From an uncultured Fidelibacterota bacterium (GTDB taxonomy: Bacteria > Fidelibacterota > Marinisomatia > Marinisomatales > TCS55), in NCBI GenBank assembly GCA_913009735.1, contig CAJVYU010000014.1:1-42385 (forward strand): a DNA stretch of 42,385 bases, written 5' to 3'. Shown here one piece after another: positions 18,548 to 27,118 of this stretch (position 1 is the stretch's first letter; every line of letters starts with the position of its first letter). The notes beneath the pieces are model-generated. The model made no database searches and was not told where the DNA came from. It saw only the letters and a list, made by a program, of their open reading frames with translations. The position numbers were made by a program, and so were the translations under genes.

Positions 18548-19531
18548 ATGGATAACCCGAAAAAGTGGCAGGGTGTGCATGGGGCAAATTATATCGCCTC
18601 CTATGCCCGGAACAGTGTGGAGATGTGGGGAAGATTTGATCCTCGAGTGATAGACCGGGAATTGGAATATGCTCAATCCATGGGTTTAAATAGCGTTAGA
18701 GTATGGCTGGATTGCCGTCCGGATTGGGAATACCCGAACGTGATCCTTAAGAGATTTGAGAAATTTTTAGACTTGTGTGGTAAACACAAACTTACCGTCA
18801 TGCCGATTTTGTTCGATTCCTGCGGGATAGAGGAAAAAGACTTTAAAGAGCAAGGGGAGGACATCCATTGGAGAAGATGGATAGCGAACCCCGGCTACGA
18901 TTATTTATTTCCCGAGCATTGGGATAAGCTTGAAAAATATGTGAAGGATATTGTGGGAACATTCCTCAACGACCCACGAATATTAGCTTGGGATGTCATG
19001 AATGAGCCCTGGTGTAATAGAAATCCGGAAAATGATGAGCATAAAAGTGTTGTTCAACGGTTTTTAAAACACTTTGCTGAACTGGTCAGAAGTCTGAACC
19101 CGGACGCACCGATTACCATAGGTGTTACGGCCCTTGACCGGGCTGAATATGTGGAGGATTTAATCGATTTGATTTCCTTTCATAGCTATGAGACAGACCC
19201 GGGAAGGTGGAAATTGCTATTGATGGAAGCCAATCAATATGCAGAGCTTAAGGGCAAACCGATCCTCCTGACAGAATGGGGGTATCCTACCTGGGGAACG
19301 CAGGCTTCAGTGGGAAGATTAATGACGGATGAGGATCAGTTAAAATTTTATGAAACGGTTATGCCGTTGGTACAGGAATCGAAGATCGGTTGGCATTTTT
19401 TCGACTTGATTATGGGATATGGCCCCTTTGCCCGTTTAAGTGTTCTTAAACCCAATGGGGATAGACGCCCATCCGCATTAGTGATAGAGAGATATCTGGG
19501 GAAAAACAAAAAGCGAGTTGAGGCAGCGTAA
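18548..19531 (+). CDS. GH5-like clan GH-A glycoside hydrolase, apparently without signal peptide
   Basis: A 327-residue TIM-barrel hydrolase. 'GLNSVRVWLDCRPDW' is strand 2. The acid/base is Glu153 in 'WDVMNEPWC' and the nucleophile is Glu243 in 'LLTEWGYPTWG'. 'ISFHSYE' lies on the strand between them. These fit retaining clan GH-A enzymes of the GH5/GH2-like 'cellulase' group. As called here it starts at an ATG without a Shine-Dalgarno and would be cytoplasmic, acting on imported oligosaccharides. A signal-peptide-like frame immediately upstream is separated by two in-frame stops, so loss of secretion is possible. Glycosidic specificity is unknown. Confidence 0.82.
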   Translation: MDNPKKWQGVHGANYIASYARNSVEMWGRFDPRVIDRELEYAQSMGLNSVRVWLDCRPDWEYPNVILKRFEKFLDLCGKHKLTVMPILFDSCGIEEKDFKEQGEDIHWRRWIANPGYDYLFPEHWDKLEKYVKDIVGTFLNDPRILAWDVMNEPWCNRNPENDEHKSVVQRFLKHFAELVRSLNPDAPITIGVTALDRAEYVEDLIDLISFHSYETDPGRWKLLLMEANQYAELKGKPILLTEWGYPTWGTQASVGRLMTDEDQLKFYETVMPLVQESKIGWHFFDLIMGYGPFARLSVLKPNGDRRPSALVIERYLGKNKKRVEAA

Positions 19532-19579
19532 TAAATTCGTTATCAGTAGATCAAAAGTAAATATGAAGGAAATGAAATT

Positions 19580-20788
19580 TTGAAAATAACAGCAATTGAG
19601 ACCATTCGTCTGGCTGATTTCCCTAATATTGTATGGCTTCAGATTCACACTGATGAGGGTCTTGTCGGACTTGGAGAAACGTTCTTTGGAGCCGAGGCGG
19701 TTAGCGCCTATCTCCACGAAACAGTTTCCCCGTATCTGTTAGGTAAAGACCCACTGTGTATCGACAAACATGCCCGCACACTTTATCCCAGGCACGGTTT
19801 TAACAGTAATGGCGCAGAATTACGTGGTAATTCGGCGGTTGATATAGCGCTGTGGGATATTTTTGGACAGGCAAGCGGACAACCCATTTATCAACTACTT
19901 GGCGGACTGACCCGCGACAGCATCCGGCTTTACAATACATGCGCCGGGTACCATTTTATTCAGAAAAAGCTTGAGCCGTCGAAAGGAACCGGACAGGGTT
20001 TTACAAATCAACCTCCGTCAGGGCCGTATGATGATTTAAGAGCATTTCTTGAGCGGCCGGCAGAGCTTGCCCAAAGTCTATTAGAAGAGGGAATAACCGC
20101 TATGAAAATCTGGCCGTTCGATTCTTTCGGTGAAGCTACGGATGGACTTTATATATCGGGTACCGATCTTAACCGGGGACTTGAACCTCTTCGCAAGATC
20201 AAAGAAACCGTTGGTGACCGGATGGATGTTATGATTGAAATGCACCGACTGTGGAACCTGCCCAGTGCAATACGCATTGCACACGCATTGGAAGAATATG
20301 ATCCTTTCTGGCTTGAGGATGCGATCAAGCCGAACAATCTTGGATCTTTACGGGAGTTGTCAACCCAAACGACGATTCCACTTTGCGCCAGCGAGGTATT
20401 GGGGTCGCGCTGGGCTTATCGCGACCTGCTCGAACGCCGTGCTGTTTCCGTAATAATGGTAGACCTATCATGGATCGGTGGTTTTTCCGAAGCAAAGAAA
20501 GTTGCCGCCATGGCCGAAACATACAACTTACCGATAACAGCACATGATTGTACAGGCCCGGTGACGCTTACGGCTTCCGTACATTTCTCTGTTAATGTCC
20601 CGAATGCACTAACTCAGGAATACGTTCGCGCTTTCTATTCGACGTGGTATCAGGATATCCTGACGGAAATGCCTCTGATCGAAAATGGGTACATCAAGCC
20701 ACCTTGCGGCGCCGGATTGGGAACCAGTCTGCAGCCATCGGTTATAAAACGGCCCGATGCCATTGTGCGCCGTAGTGATTTGACATAA
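19580..20788 (+). CDS. Enolase-superfamily (mandelate racemase/muconate lactonizing subgroup) sugar-acid dehydratase
   Basis: A 402-residue enzyme with the capping domain followed by a modified TIM barrel. Lys176 ('TAMKIWPF') is on strand 2. Metal ligands are Glu220 (with His222, 'MIEMHRLW'), Glu246 ('FWLEDAI') and Glu272 ('CASEVLGS'). The His/Asp dyad is Asp295 ('MVDLSWIGG') and His322 ('TAHDCTGPV'). This layout matches acid-sugar dehydratases of the galactonate/mannonate type, which yield 2-keto-3-deoxy acids. The start is TTG, supported by AAGGAAA. The next gene is a 2-keto-3-deoxy acid aldolase, so the pair should act in sequence. The sugar acid (L-arabinonate, L-fuconate or other) is inferred only. 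Confidence 0.88.
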   Translation: MKITAIETIRLADFPNIVWLQIHTDEGLVGLGETFFGAEAVSAYLHETVSPYLLGKDPLCIDKHARTLYPRHGFNSNGAELRGNSAVDIALWDIFGQASGQPIYQLLGGLTRDSIRLYNTCAGYHFIQKKLEPSKGTGQGFTNQPPSGPYDDLRAFLERPAELAQSLLEEGITAMKIWPFDSFGEATDGLYISGTDLNRGLEPLRKIKETVGDRMDVMIEMHRLWNLPSAIRIAHALEEYDPFWLEDAIKPNNLGSLRELSTQTTIPLCASEVLGSRWAYRDLLERRAVSVIMVDLSWIGGFSEAKKVAAMAETYNLPITAHDCTGPVTLTASVHFSVNVPNALTQEYVRAFYSTWYQDILTEMPLIENGYIKPPCGAGLGTSLQPSVIKRPDAIVRRSDLT

Positions 20789-20810
20789 CAGCTGTTGCTT
20801 ATAATGAGAT

Positions 20811-21587
20811 TTGAAAGAAAGGTGCATTATCTTTAAAAATAAAACGAAAGAGAAATTAAAAAACGGCGAGGTGGTTGTTGGATGTTTTGTCCCTTTTACA
20901 TCGACGGAAATTGTAGAAATTATCGGCAACGTCGGTTTTGATTTTGTGATGCTGGATGGGGAACACGGGCCCATAAGCCCTGAAACGTGTACAAATCTTG
21001 TCCGGGCTGCGGAAGTCTCGGATACGACACCGATAGTCAGAGTCCCCAAATGTGACACGGAAATCATTTTACGCTATATGGATACGGGAGTACAGGGTCT
21101 GCACGTACCACAAATGAATACGGCAGCAAAGGCAAAAGTGTGTGTCAATGCCGTCAAATACTACCCTGAGGGTGAAAGAGGATTAAGCCGGACACGCGCT
21201 GGTGATTTCGGTACAAAAATGTCTCTGCCTGACTTTCTCACCTACTCTAACCAAGAGACTCTCGTGGTTGTCCATATTGAAAATATTGAAGGTGTGGAAA
21301 ACTTGCCGGAGATTCTCGAAACGGATGGGATAGATGTCATTTTTATCGGACCTGCCGATCTTTCGGGATCATTGGGATGTCCGTGTCAGTTAGATAATCC
21401 TGTCCTCAATAAGACGATAGACCGGATTATTAATATGACAGTGGAATCTGATAAGTATCTTGGGATATTCGTCGGGGATGTTGAAACCGGGAAAAAATAC
21501 ATTGACCGGGGAGCACAATATCTTGCCAACAGTATTTTTGGATTCCTTATTTCTCCAATGCAGGATTTTGTAAATGATATAAACTAA
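20811..21587 (+). CDS. HpcH/HpaI-family aldolase, copy 2, with no canonical start at the homologous position
   Basis: Close paralogue of the aldolase at 4.6 kb, with long identical blocks such as 'AAEVSDTTPIVRVPK' and 'ETDGIDVI', and all four catalytic residues conserved ('DGEHGP', 'VRVP', 'HIEN', 'GPADLSGS'). The upstream GAAAGGTG is also conserved. At the position of the copy-1 ATG this gene has ATC (20829), preceded by ATT (20826). The only standard start giving the full frame is TTG at 20811, which has no Shine-Dalgarno and places the real one inside the coding region. Translation may start at AUC/AUU or at the TTG; coordinates use the TTG as outer limit. It follows the dehydratase by 22 bp. 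Confidence 0.85.
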   Translation: MKERCIIFKNKTKEKLKNGEVVVGCFVPFTSTEIVEIIGNVGFDFVMLDGEHGPISPETCTNLVRAAEVSDTTPIVRVPKCDTEIILRYMDTGVQGLHVPQMNTAAKAKVCVNAVKYYPEGERGLSRTRAGDFGTKMSLPDFLTYSNQETLVVVHIENIEGVENLPEILETDGIDVIFIGPADLSGSLGCPCQLDNPVLNKTIDRIINMTVESDKYLGIFVGDVETGKKYIDRGAQYLANSIFGFLISPMQDFVNDIN

Positions 21588-21632
21588 ATCCAACCTATGT
21601 TTTCATAACGAAATAAAAGAAAAAATTTAAAA

Positions 21633-23771
21633 ATGAAACAAAAAACAGGAAAAATAAAATCAACACCTGATTCGATTATGAATCTAGAAGCATTGGTTTT
21701 AGAAACAAAAAATCTATACTTTGATCATAAACTCCCGGCAACAAGATATTTTTCAGTTGTTAATGGAACGTTTATTTATGAATTAGAATCGGATGGCGCT
21801 TTATGGCCCGTGAGGGTTCCTGAAAGAATTGGCGCCGGCGGATCCGTTTCGATTACCGTTGAGTATGAAACCCCCGGGACATTCGCTGTACAGGTTACCT
21901 GCGTAAGCGGGAAAGCAATACCGCAAATCAGGGTTGACGCCCTGGTGACAGAAGGGAATATCGAATGTCGAGAAAATGACAGCGATCATTGGGATTTGTT
22001 AACGGTGGAGATTCCTGCCGGGAAACATGTTATTACTGTTACCAATGCTGCATATAGTGAAAGCTGGCTGCATATCCATTCTTATCACTTTGGACATTAT
22101 TTGTCAGGGCGATATCGCTTAATGGTGATTCCACCGGAGGAAAACGCTAGGATTCGGGTGCCTGTCAATCCCAAAACCGGGAATAAAATTTGTTTGCGTT
22201 TAGGAGGAATGGGTTACCAGGGTGAAATTAATTTTAACGGGCATTACCTGGGATCTTTCGTTGGTCCGGTTGAATCCCACCTGGCAGCCTCGGCTCTCTA
22301 TGTAAAAGATATTCGCTGTGAATATAACTATTATATTAAACCCGAAATGACGGCGGGAGCCGAAGAAGGTGTGCTGGAAATAATGATTTCCGACAGGAAG
22401 GATACGCGGTATCGGAGCGGACCATGCATTCTTCAATCTGTCGACCTTTCGGAATTGAGTGCGGACTTTAGTCTTCCCGTATTTACACCGGAACCGATAG
22501 TGCAGCAGGTTAAAATTGCATCCAATAAACGTTATTTTTATTTAGAAAACGGCCAAAACTATTTTCCTGTTGGCATCACCTTATGGAGCCCGGTTAGTGG
22601 TTCCGCCACCGGACTCAAACGGCATAATGTCGGTCCCTATTGGTGTGAAAACGATCCCGAAATAACTTATCGCTGGTTAGAAAAACTTGCTGCCTATGGT
22701 ATGAATAATATCAGGATAGTAACAGCCAGTACAGCTTTCATTCGAAAAATCGGTGAAATCAATATGGAAAAGGTGGAGCTGTTAGACAAAGTTGTCCGGC
22801 GCTGTAAAAAATTGGGGATGTATGTAGTCATAAGCTTAGAAGATCATTTTAATTTGAGGAATGACTCCAAACACAACCCTTCACCATTCAGGGAAATAAC
22901 ACGCAGAGGAGTAACGGAAAAAGACCAAAGAATGCTTTTCTTCTCAGATCCGGTGATCAGGAAGCAGATGGTCAGTTTTGCAAAATGCCTTGCGGAGCGA
23001 TATAAAGATGAAAATACTGTCATGGCTTATGAATTAATGGATGAAGTATGGTTTTCCTCACATCGCGGTGATCCCGCCATGATTAGTTATCATCAGGACC
23101 TGGCCAGGGCAATTCGAAGTATAACTACTCGTCAATTAATATCCACTTCTGTTTTGAGTTGGACTTTTAACGGGAAAATAGTTGATTCGTGGATTGATTT
23201 ACTGGCGGTGAAGGAATTGGATTTTCTCAGCTTTGAAGCATACGAAGATTGGGGATGGTCGATTGAAAAAACGATGCAGTATTTGTATCGCCTGAGTTCT
23301 TTCGGGCGTCCGGCATTTTACGGAGAAAGCAACTGGTATAGTAATCCATTATTCTTTTGGCAGCGTGCATGGTGTACGGTGTTCTCCGGAGGGGTAGGAA
23401 TCCGCCCCTGGAATTATATCAGTGAAGCACATATGACTATGCTGGCTCCCCTGATTCAATTTACACAGAAGTTCCATTGGGCGGAAATAACGCCCCAAAT
23501 CGGGTTTAAATCCGATAATCATGTACAATCGGATACCGAGATACGCTATATTGCTGATGAAAATGGTTCTGAAATAGCAGTCTGGGTCGAAGGTGATGAG
23601 GGAACAACCGTACATGTTCACGGATTAACAGGAACTTATACACTTGAATGGTTTGATCCATGGGATGGTAAAGTCCTTGAAACGAAAAAGATTATAATTG
23701 ATGAAGTGCTTCAGGCAAAACTCCCGGCAAAGGGTCAACAAAATGCATTGGTATTACACCTGTGGAGATGA
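21633..23771 (+). CDS. Large clan GH-A-like glycoside hydrolase with N-terminal beta domains
   Basis: 712 residues. About 1-280 are beta-rich, resembling carbohydrate-binding or jelly-roll modules. The TIM barrel starts near 'YFLENGQNYFPVGITLWSP' (about 305). A likely acid/base is Glu471 in 'AYELMDEVWFS', where the usual 'NE' is 'DE'. The likely nucleophile is Glu565 in 'AFYGESNW'. A C-terminal beta segment ('GTYTLEWFDPWDGK') resembles the small domain ending many GH-A proteins. There is no signal peptide and no sorting domain, so it appears cytoplasmic, unlike GH51 and GH43. The start ATG lacks a clear Shine-Dalgarno. Specificity unknown; a role on arabinose-containing oligosaccharides is only contextual. 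Confidence 0.72.
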   Translation: MKQKTGKIKSTPDSIMNLEALVLETKNLYFDHKLPATRYFSVVNGTFIYELESDGALWPVRVPERIGAGGSVSITVEYETPGTFAVQVTCVSGKAIPQIRVDALVTEGNIECRENDSDHWDLLTVEIPAGKHVITVTNAAYSESWLHIHSYHFGHYLSGRYRLMVIPPEENARIRVPVNPKTGNKICLRLGGMGYQGEINFNGHYLGSFVGPVESHLAASALYVKDIRCEYNYYIKPEMTAGAEEGVLEIMISDRKDTRYRSGPCILQSVDLSELSADFSLPVFTPEPIVQQVKIASNKRYFYLENGQNYFPVGITLWSPVSGSATGLKRHNVGPYWCENDPEITYRWLEKLAAYGMNNIRIVTASTAFIRKIGEINMEKVELLDKVVRRCKKLGMYVVISLEDHFNLRNDSKHNPSPFREITRRGVTEKDQRMLFFSDPVIRKQMVSFAKCLAERYKDENTVMAYELMDEVWFSSHRGDPAMISYHQDLARAIRSITTRQLISTSVLSWTFNGKIVDSWIDLLAVKELDFLSFEAYEDWGWSIEKTMQYLYRLSSFGRPAFYGESNWYSNPLFFWQRAWCTVFSGGVGIRPWNYISEAHMTMLAPLIQFTQKFHWAEITPQIGFKSDNHVQSDTEIRYIADENGSEIAVWVEGDEGTTVHVHGLTGTYTLEWFDPWDGKVLETKKIIIDEVLQAKLPAKGQQNALVLHLWR

Positions 23772-23789
23772 TAAGGGAAATATGAAGAA

Positions 23790-25076
23790 ATGAAATTTAA
23801 CCTACCCTATGGTTCAGGTACACTGGATCTGGAGATACCATCGGAAAATCTTATAACGGTGACTCCTCCGAATGACCTCCCCGGATTAACAAACTATGAT
23901 GAAGCTTTTGAAGCAGCTTTTGCAAATCCAATTGGCACTTCCTTATTGAAAGATATTGTAAAAAGAGGTAATAAAGTTGTAATTGTTGTGGATGATATCA
24001 CTCGTCCCACCCCATCCGAACTAATATTGAAATGGATATTGAAGGATATTCTGGCACAGGGAATTAGCGCAGAAGATGTAACTATCTTGGTAGCATTAGG
24101 ACTTCACCGGTCGCTGACGGAAAAGGAAATACGTGTATTGATTGGTGATACTATTTTTGAACAATATCGGGTGCTGAATCACGAACCATGGAACCGGGAG
24201 GCCATGACCTATCTGGGAAAAAGTAAAAGTGGAAATAATATCTGGATCAATAAATTCCTTGCAGAGGCTGATGTCAAAATACTAACCGGTCTTATTCGAC
24301 CTCATCCCGTTTTCGGTTATACCGGGGGGAGAAAAAGTGTTCTACCAGGAGTTTCTGACGGAGAGACTGTTCTATATAACCACCGTGCCGAATGGCATTT
24401 ACACGATACGAATTGTGACAACCTGATAATTAAAGACAATCCGGCTCATTTAGACGCATTGGATATTGCCAAACGTGTGGGAATTGATTTTATTGTCAAT
24501 GTCGTGTTAAACCGGAAAAAGGAAATTGCCAAAATAGTGGCAGGAGATGTCGAAAAAGCGTGGATGGAAGGAGTTTCAATAGTTGATGGGATGTCACTCT
24601 GGAAAATTTCCGAAAAAGCAGATATATTAATCTCGAGTCCCGGCGGATATCCCAGTGACCAAAACCTGTATCAATCACTCGCTGTTCCGACGCGTAAAAA
24701 TCCGGTATTCAATGATGGGGCGACGATTATTACCGCTGCATTTTGCGAGGATGGTATCGGTGAAAACCGGATGTTTAAAATACTGAGTGCGGCCAAAAGA
24801 CTTAACGATATTGTAGAAAATATTGATAAAGAGCAAATTACGAACTATGAATTAGCCTCTTATGCTTATGCATATTTTATGCTAAAACACAAATTATCCT
24901 ATATTGCGGTAACTGACGGTGTCTCGAAAAAGGAATTAAAAGATATGTTTATAGAGTCAGCAGACTCAATTCAGGAAGCCGTTAGTGAAGCATTTCGAAG
25001 ACAAGGAAAAGATGCACGGGTTTTGGTCTTAACCGATTCGAAAAATGTTATTCCAAAATTATATCAGGATGTTTAA
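23790..25076 (+). CDS. larA: LarA-family nickel-pincer-nucleotide hydroxyacid racemase/epimerase
   Basis: A 428-residue LarA homologue that inverts the configuration of a 2-hydroxyacid using the nickel-pincer nucleotide. Residues align with L. plantarum LarA: Asp69 and Arg72 ('DDITRPTP'), His106 ('LGLHR'), His172 ('RPHPVFGYTGG'), cofactor-bearing Lys182 ('GGRKSVLPG') and Ni-ligand His198 ('YNHRAEWH'). The substrate loop reads 'GGYPSDQNLYQSLA': Tyr294 and Gln295 are kept, but the Lys three residues later in lactate racemase is Ala. This suggests a substrate other than lactate, for example a sugar acid or another hydroxyacid. First of the larACEB group, 18 bp after the preceding hydrolase. The gene family is certain; the symbol denotes family, not proven activity. 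Confidence 0.9.
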   Translation: MKFNLPYGSGTLDLEIPSENLITVTPPNDLPGLTNYDEAFEAAFANPIGTSLLKDIVKRGNKVVIVVDDITRPTPSELILKWILKDILAQGISAEDVTILVALGLHRSLTEKEIRVLIGDTIFEQYRVLNHEPWNREAMTYLGKSKSGNNIWINKFLAEADVKILTGLIRPHPVFGYTGGRKSVLPGVSDGETVLYNHRAEWHLHDTNCDNLIIKDNPAHLDALDIAKRVGIDFIVNVVLNRKKEIAKIVAGDVEKAWMEGVSIVDGMSLWKISEKADILISSPGGYPSDQNLYQSLAVPTRKNPVFNDGATIITAAFCEDGIGENRMFKILSAAKRLNDIVENIDKEQITNYELASYAYAYFMLKHKLSYIAVTDGVSKKELKDMFIESADSIQEAVSEAFRRQGKDARVLVLTDSKNVIPKLYQDV

Positions 25077-25100
25077 CCCTGAAATGGATACATAAATTAG

Positions 25101-26294
25101 ATGCATATACATTTGGATTTGGTTGGTGGTATTTCAGGCGACATGTTTGTCGCCGCCCTTCTCGATACATTTCCTGATTTGCAAAAAGAACTTCTGGTTA
25201 ATTTGAAAAACCCGGATAGTCTTCGACAGATCAAAACGGAAGTTATCCGGTATAACGACGGCGTTCTTACCGGGATGCGATTTATTGTAAAAAACAGAGA
25301 CAAAGACCCTCACCATCGTTCTTTTCAAAGCATCAAAAATGATCTTGGGAGTTCAGATCTTGATGATAAGGTAGCGCAAAGGGCGATCTCAATATTTTGG
25401 GAATTAGCAAAAGCTGAGGGAAAAGTACATGGGAAGAATCCCGAGGAAGTTCAATTTCATGAAGTTGGCGCCTGGGATTCCATTGCCGATATTGTAAGCG
25501 CAGCCTTCCTGATTGAAAAACTTAATGTTAGCAGTTGGTCTGTTTCACCAATTCCACTGGGTTCCGGCAGAGTGCAAACGGCCCATGGTTCTTTACCCAT
25601 ACCAGCACCTGCTACAGCAATACTTTTGGAAAATTTCCCGGTTTTTGATGATGGTGTTGAAGGTGAACGGGTTACACCTACCGGAGCAGCTATTCTTAAA
25701 CATCTCAATCCGGCGGCAAAGAAACCCGCTATTCCCATGAGGTTAGTTAAAAGCGGGTATGGTTTTGGTACCGGAAAGTTTTTAAATATATCCAATGTCC
25801 TGCGCGTCATGGTACTGGATGACGTACCGGCAGATGAGGAAGCGCCTAATGAGATGACGGCTGATATCAATTTTGAGATAGACGACCAAACAGCTGAGGA
25901 TCTGGCGGTGGGTATTGATCATATCAGGAACTTTGATGGCGTGTTAGATATTATTCAGGCTCCGGTTTTCGGAAAAAAGGGGCGCCTTGCAACGCATATA
26001 CAAGTATTGGCTTCTTTAGATAAGGTTGAACAGGTAATCAACGAGTGCTTTAATGAAACGACAACCATAGGCGTTCGTTGGCATAAAGTTTATCGAAAAG
26101 TTTTACCCCGTCAGATGCAATCCGTCCGGATTGAAGATCAGGACATTTTTATCAAGTCAGTCAATCGACCCGGAGATGTTGTGACTGCTAAAGCCGATAT
26201 TAAAGGTGTGTCAAAAGTAAAAACCTGGTATGCAAGAGATAAAAAAAGAACCGATGCAGAAAATTGCGTGAAAGATAAAAACAGGAAAAAATGA
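25101..26294 (+). CDS. larC: LarC, CTP-dependent nickel insertion protein of pincer cofactor biosynthesis
   Basis: A 397-residue LarC homologue, the cyclometallase that inserts nickel into the pyridinium-3,5-bisthiocarboxylic mononucleotide. Typical motifs: 'HLDLVGGISGDMF' at the N-terminus, 'FHEVGAWDSIADIV' (about 117-130), 'PLGSGRVQTAHG', 'GERVTPTGAAIL' and 'ETTTIGVRWH' in the C-terminal part. In L. plantarum larC is read through a programmed frameshift; here the N- and C-terminal domains are one continuous frame. The C-terminus is strongly basic. Its stop overlaps the larE start (ATGA), so the two are coupled. Confidence 0.92.
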   Translation: MHIHLDLVGGISGDMFVAALLDTFPDLQKELLVNLKNPDSLRQIKTEVIRYNDGVLTGMRFIVKNRDKDPHHRSFQSIKNDLGSSDLDDKVAQRAISIFWELAKAEGKVHGKNPEEVQFHEVGAWDSIADIVSAAFLIEKLNVSSWSVSPIPLGSGRVQTAHGSLPIPAPATAILLENFPVFDDGVEGERVTPTGAAILKHLNPAAKKPAIPMRLVKSGYGFGTGKFLNISNVLRVMVLDDVPADEEAPNEMTADINFEIDDQTAEDLAVGIDHIRNFDGVLDIIQAPVFGKKGRLATHIQVLASLDKVEQVINECFNETTTIGVRWHKVYRKVLPRQMQSVRIEDQDIFIKSVNRPGDVVTAKADIKGVSKVKTWYARDKKRTDAENCVKDKNRKK

Positions 26295-27118
26295 TCAAAA
26301 ACGAAACGACCAATAATCTATTAAAATTAAACTCGATTTTACAATCGCACCCGGGGATTGCCATTTCTGTTAGTGGGGGTGTAGACAGTATGACGCTGGC
26401 TGTACTGGCCCATCGCCAACATGAGAATGTCGAGATGTTCCATGCGGTTTCTCCTGCCGTCCCGACCAGTGCAACACTTCGAGTAAAAGAATTCGCTGAA
26501 AATGAGAGATGGAAGCTCAATATTATTAAAGCAGGCGAATTTTCAGATGAGAAATATTTACAAAATCCTATTGACCGCTGTTATTACTGCAAAATTAATC
26601 TCTATGAAATGATTAGCTCATATACCAGCTTAACGGTAATGTCCGGAACCAATAAGGATGATATGGGCGATTACCGACCCGGTCTTAAAGCGGCGGAATA
26701 CCACCAAGTAGTGCATCCCTACGTTGAAGCCGGTATTACAAAGGAAGATGTCAGAAATATCGCTCAATTTTTATCACTAGGGTCGCTTTCAAAATTACCT
26801 GCGTCACCTTGTTTATCCAGCCGGATTGAAACTGGAATTCCCATTGATCCCGCTGTCTTGCCAATTGTTGATCGTGTCGAGGAACTTATTGCTAATAAAA
26901 TTTCGTCACAGATCGTGCGCTGCCGAATCAGAAATGAGGGAATTGTAATTGAAATGGATGAAGAAACATTGCGTCAGGTGCTAAAGCAATCCTCGATGAT
27001 AACCGCGCTGATAAAGAACATTGAAGACCTGTTCCGTAAACAGGGATACCGGCAGAACGTGAGCTTTGAACCGTACCGTATGGGCAGTGCTTTTTTAAGG
27101 AATGCCGCCCATGATTAA
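26291..27118 (+). CDS. larE: LarE, pyridinium carboxylate sulfurtransferase (PP-loop ATPase), three-cysteine type
   Basis: A 275-residue PP-loop ATP pyrophosphatase that adenylates and sulfurates the pyridinium dicarboxylate cofactor precursor. The P-loop is 'AISVSGGVDSMTLA' (24-37); 'SGTNKDDMGDYRPG' is at 118-131. Cys174 in 'PASPCLSSRI' matches the sacrificial Cys of L. plantarum LarE. In addition there is a 'CYYC' pair at 97 and 100. Three-Cys LarE proteins, as described for Thermotoga maritima, hold a [4Fe-4S] cluster and can work catalytically rather than sacrificially, so this is the expected mode here. It overlaps larC and larB. Confidence 0.92.
   Translation: MIKNETTNNLLKLNSILQSHPGIAISVSGGVDSMTLAVLAHRQHENVEMFHAVSPAVPTSATLRVKEFAENERWKLNIIKAGEFSDEKYLQNPIDRCYYCKINLYEMISSYTSLTVMSGTNKDDMGDYRPGLKAAEYHQVVHPYVEAGITKEDVRNIAQFLSLGSLSKLPASPCLSSRIETGIPIDPAVLPIVDRVEELIANKISSQIVRCRIRNEGIVIEMDEETLRQVLKQSSMITALIKNIEDLFRKQGYRQNVSFEPYRMGSAFLRNAAHD

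Noticed and set aside
25101-26294. Possible programmed frameshift in larC
   Set aside because: Both domains are in one uninterrupted frame here, so no frameshift is needed.
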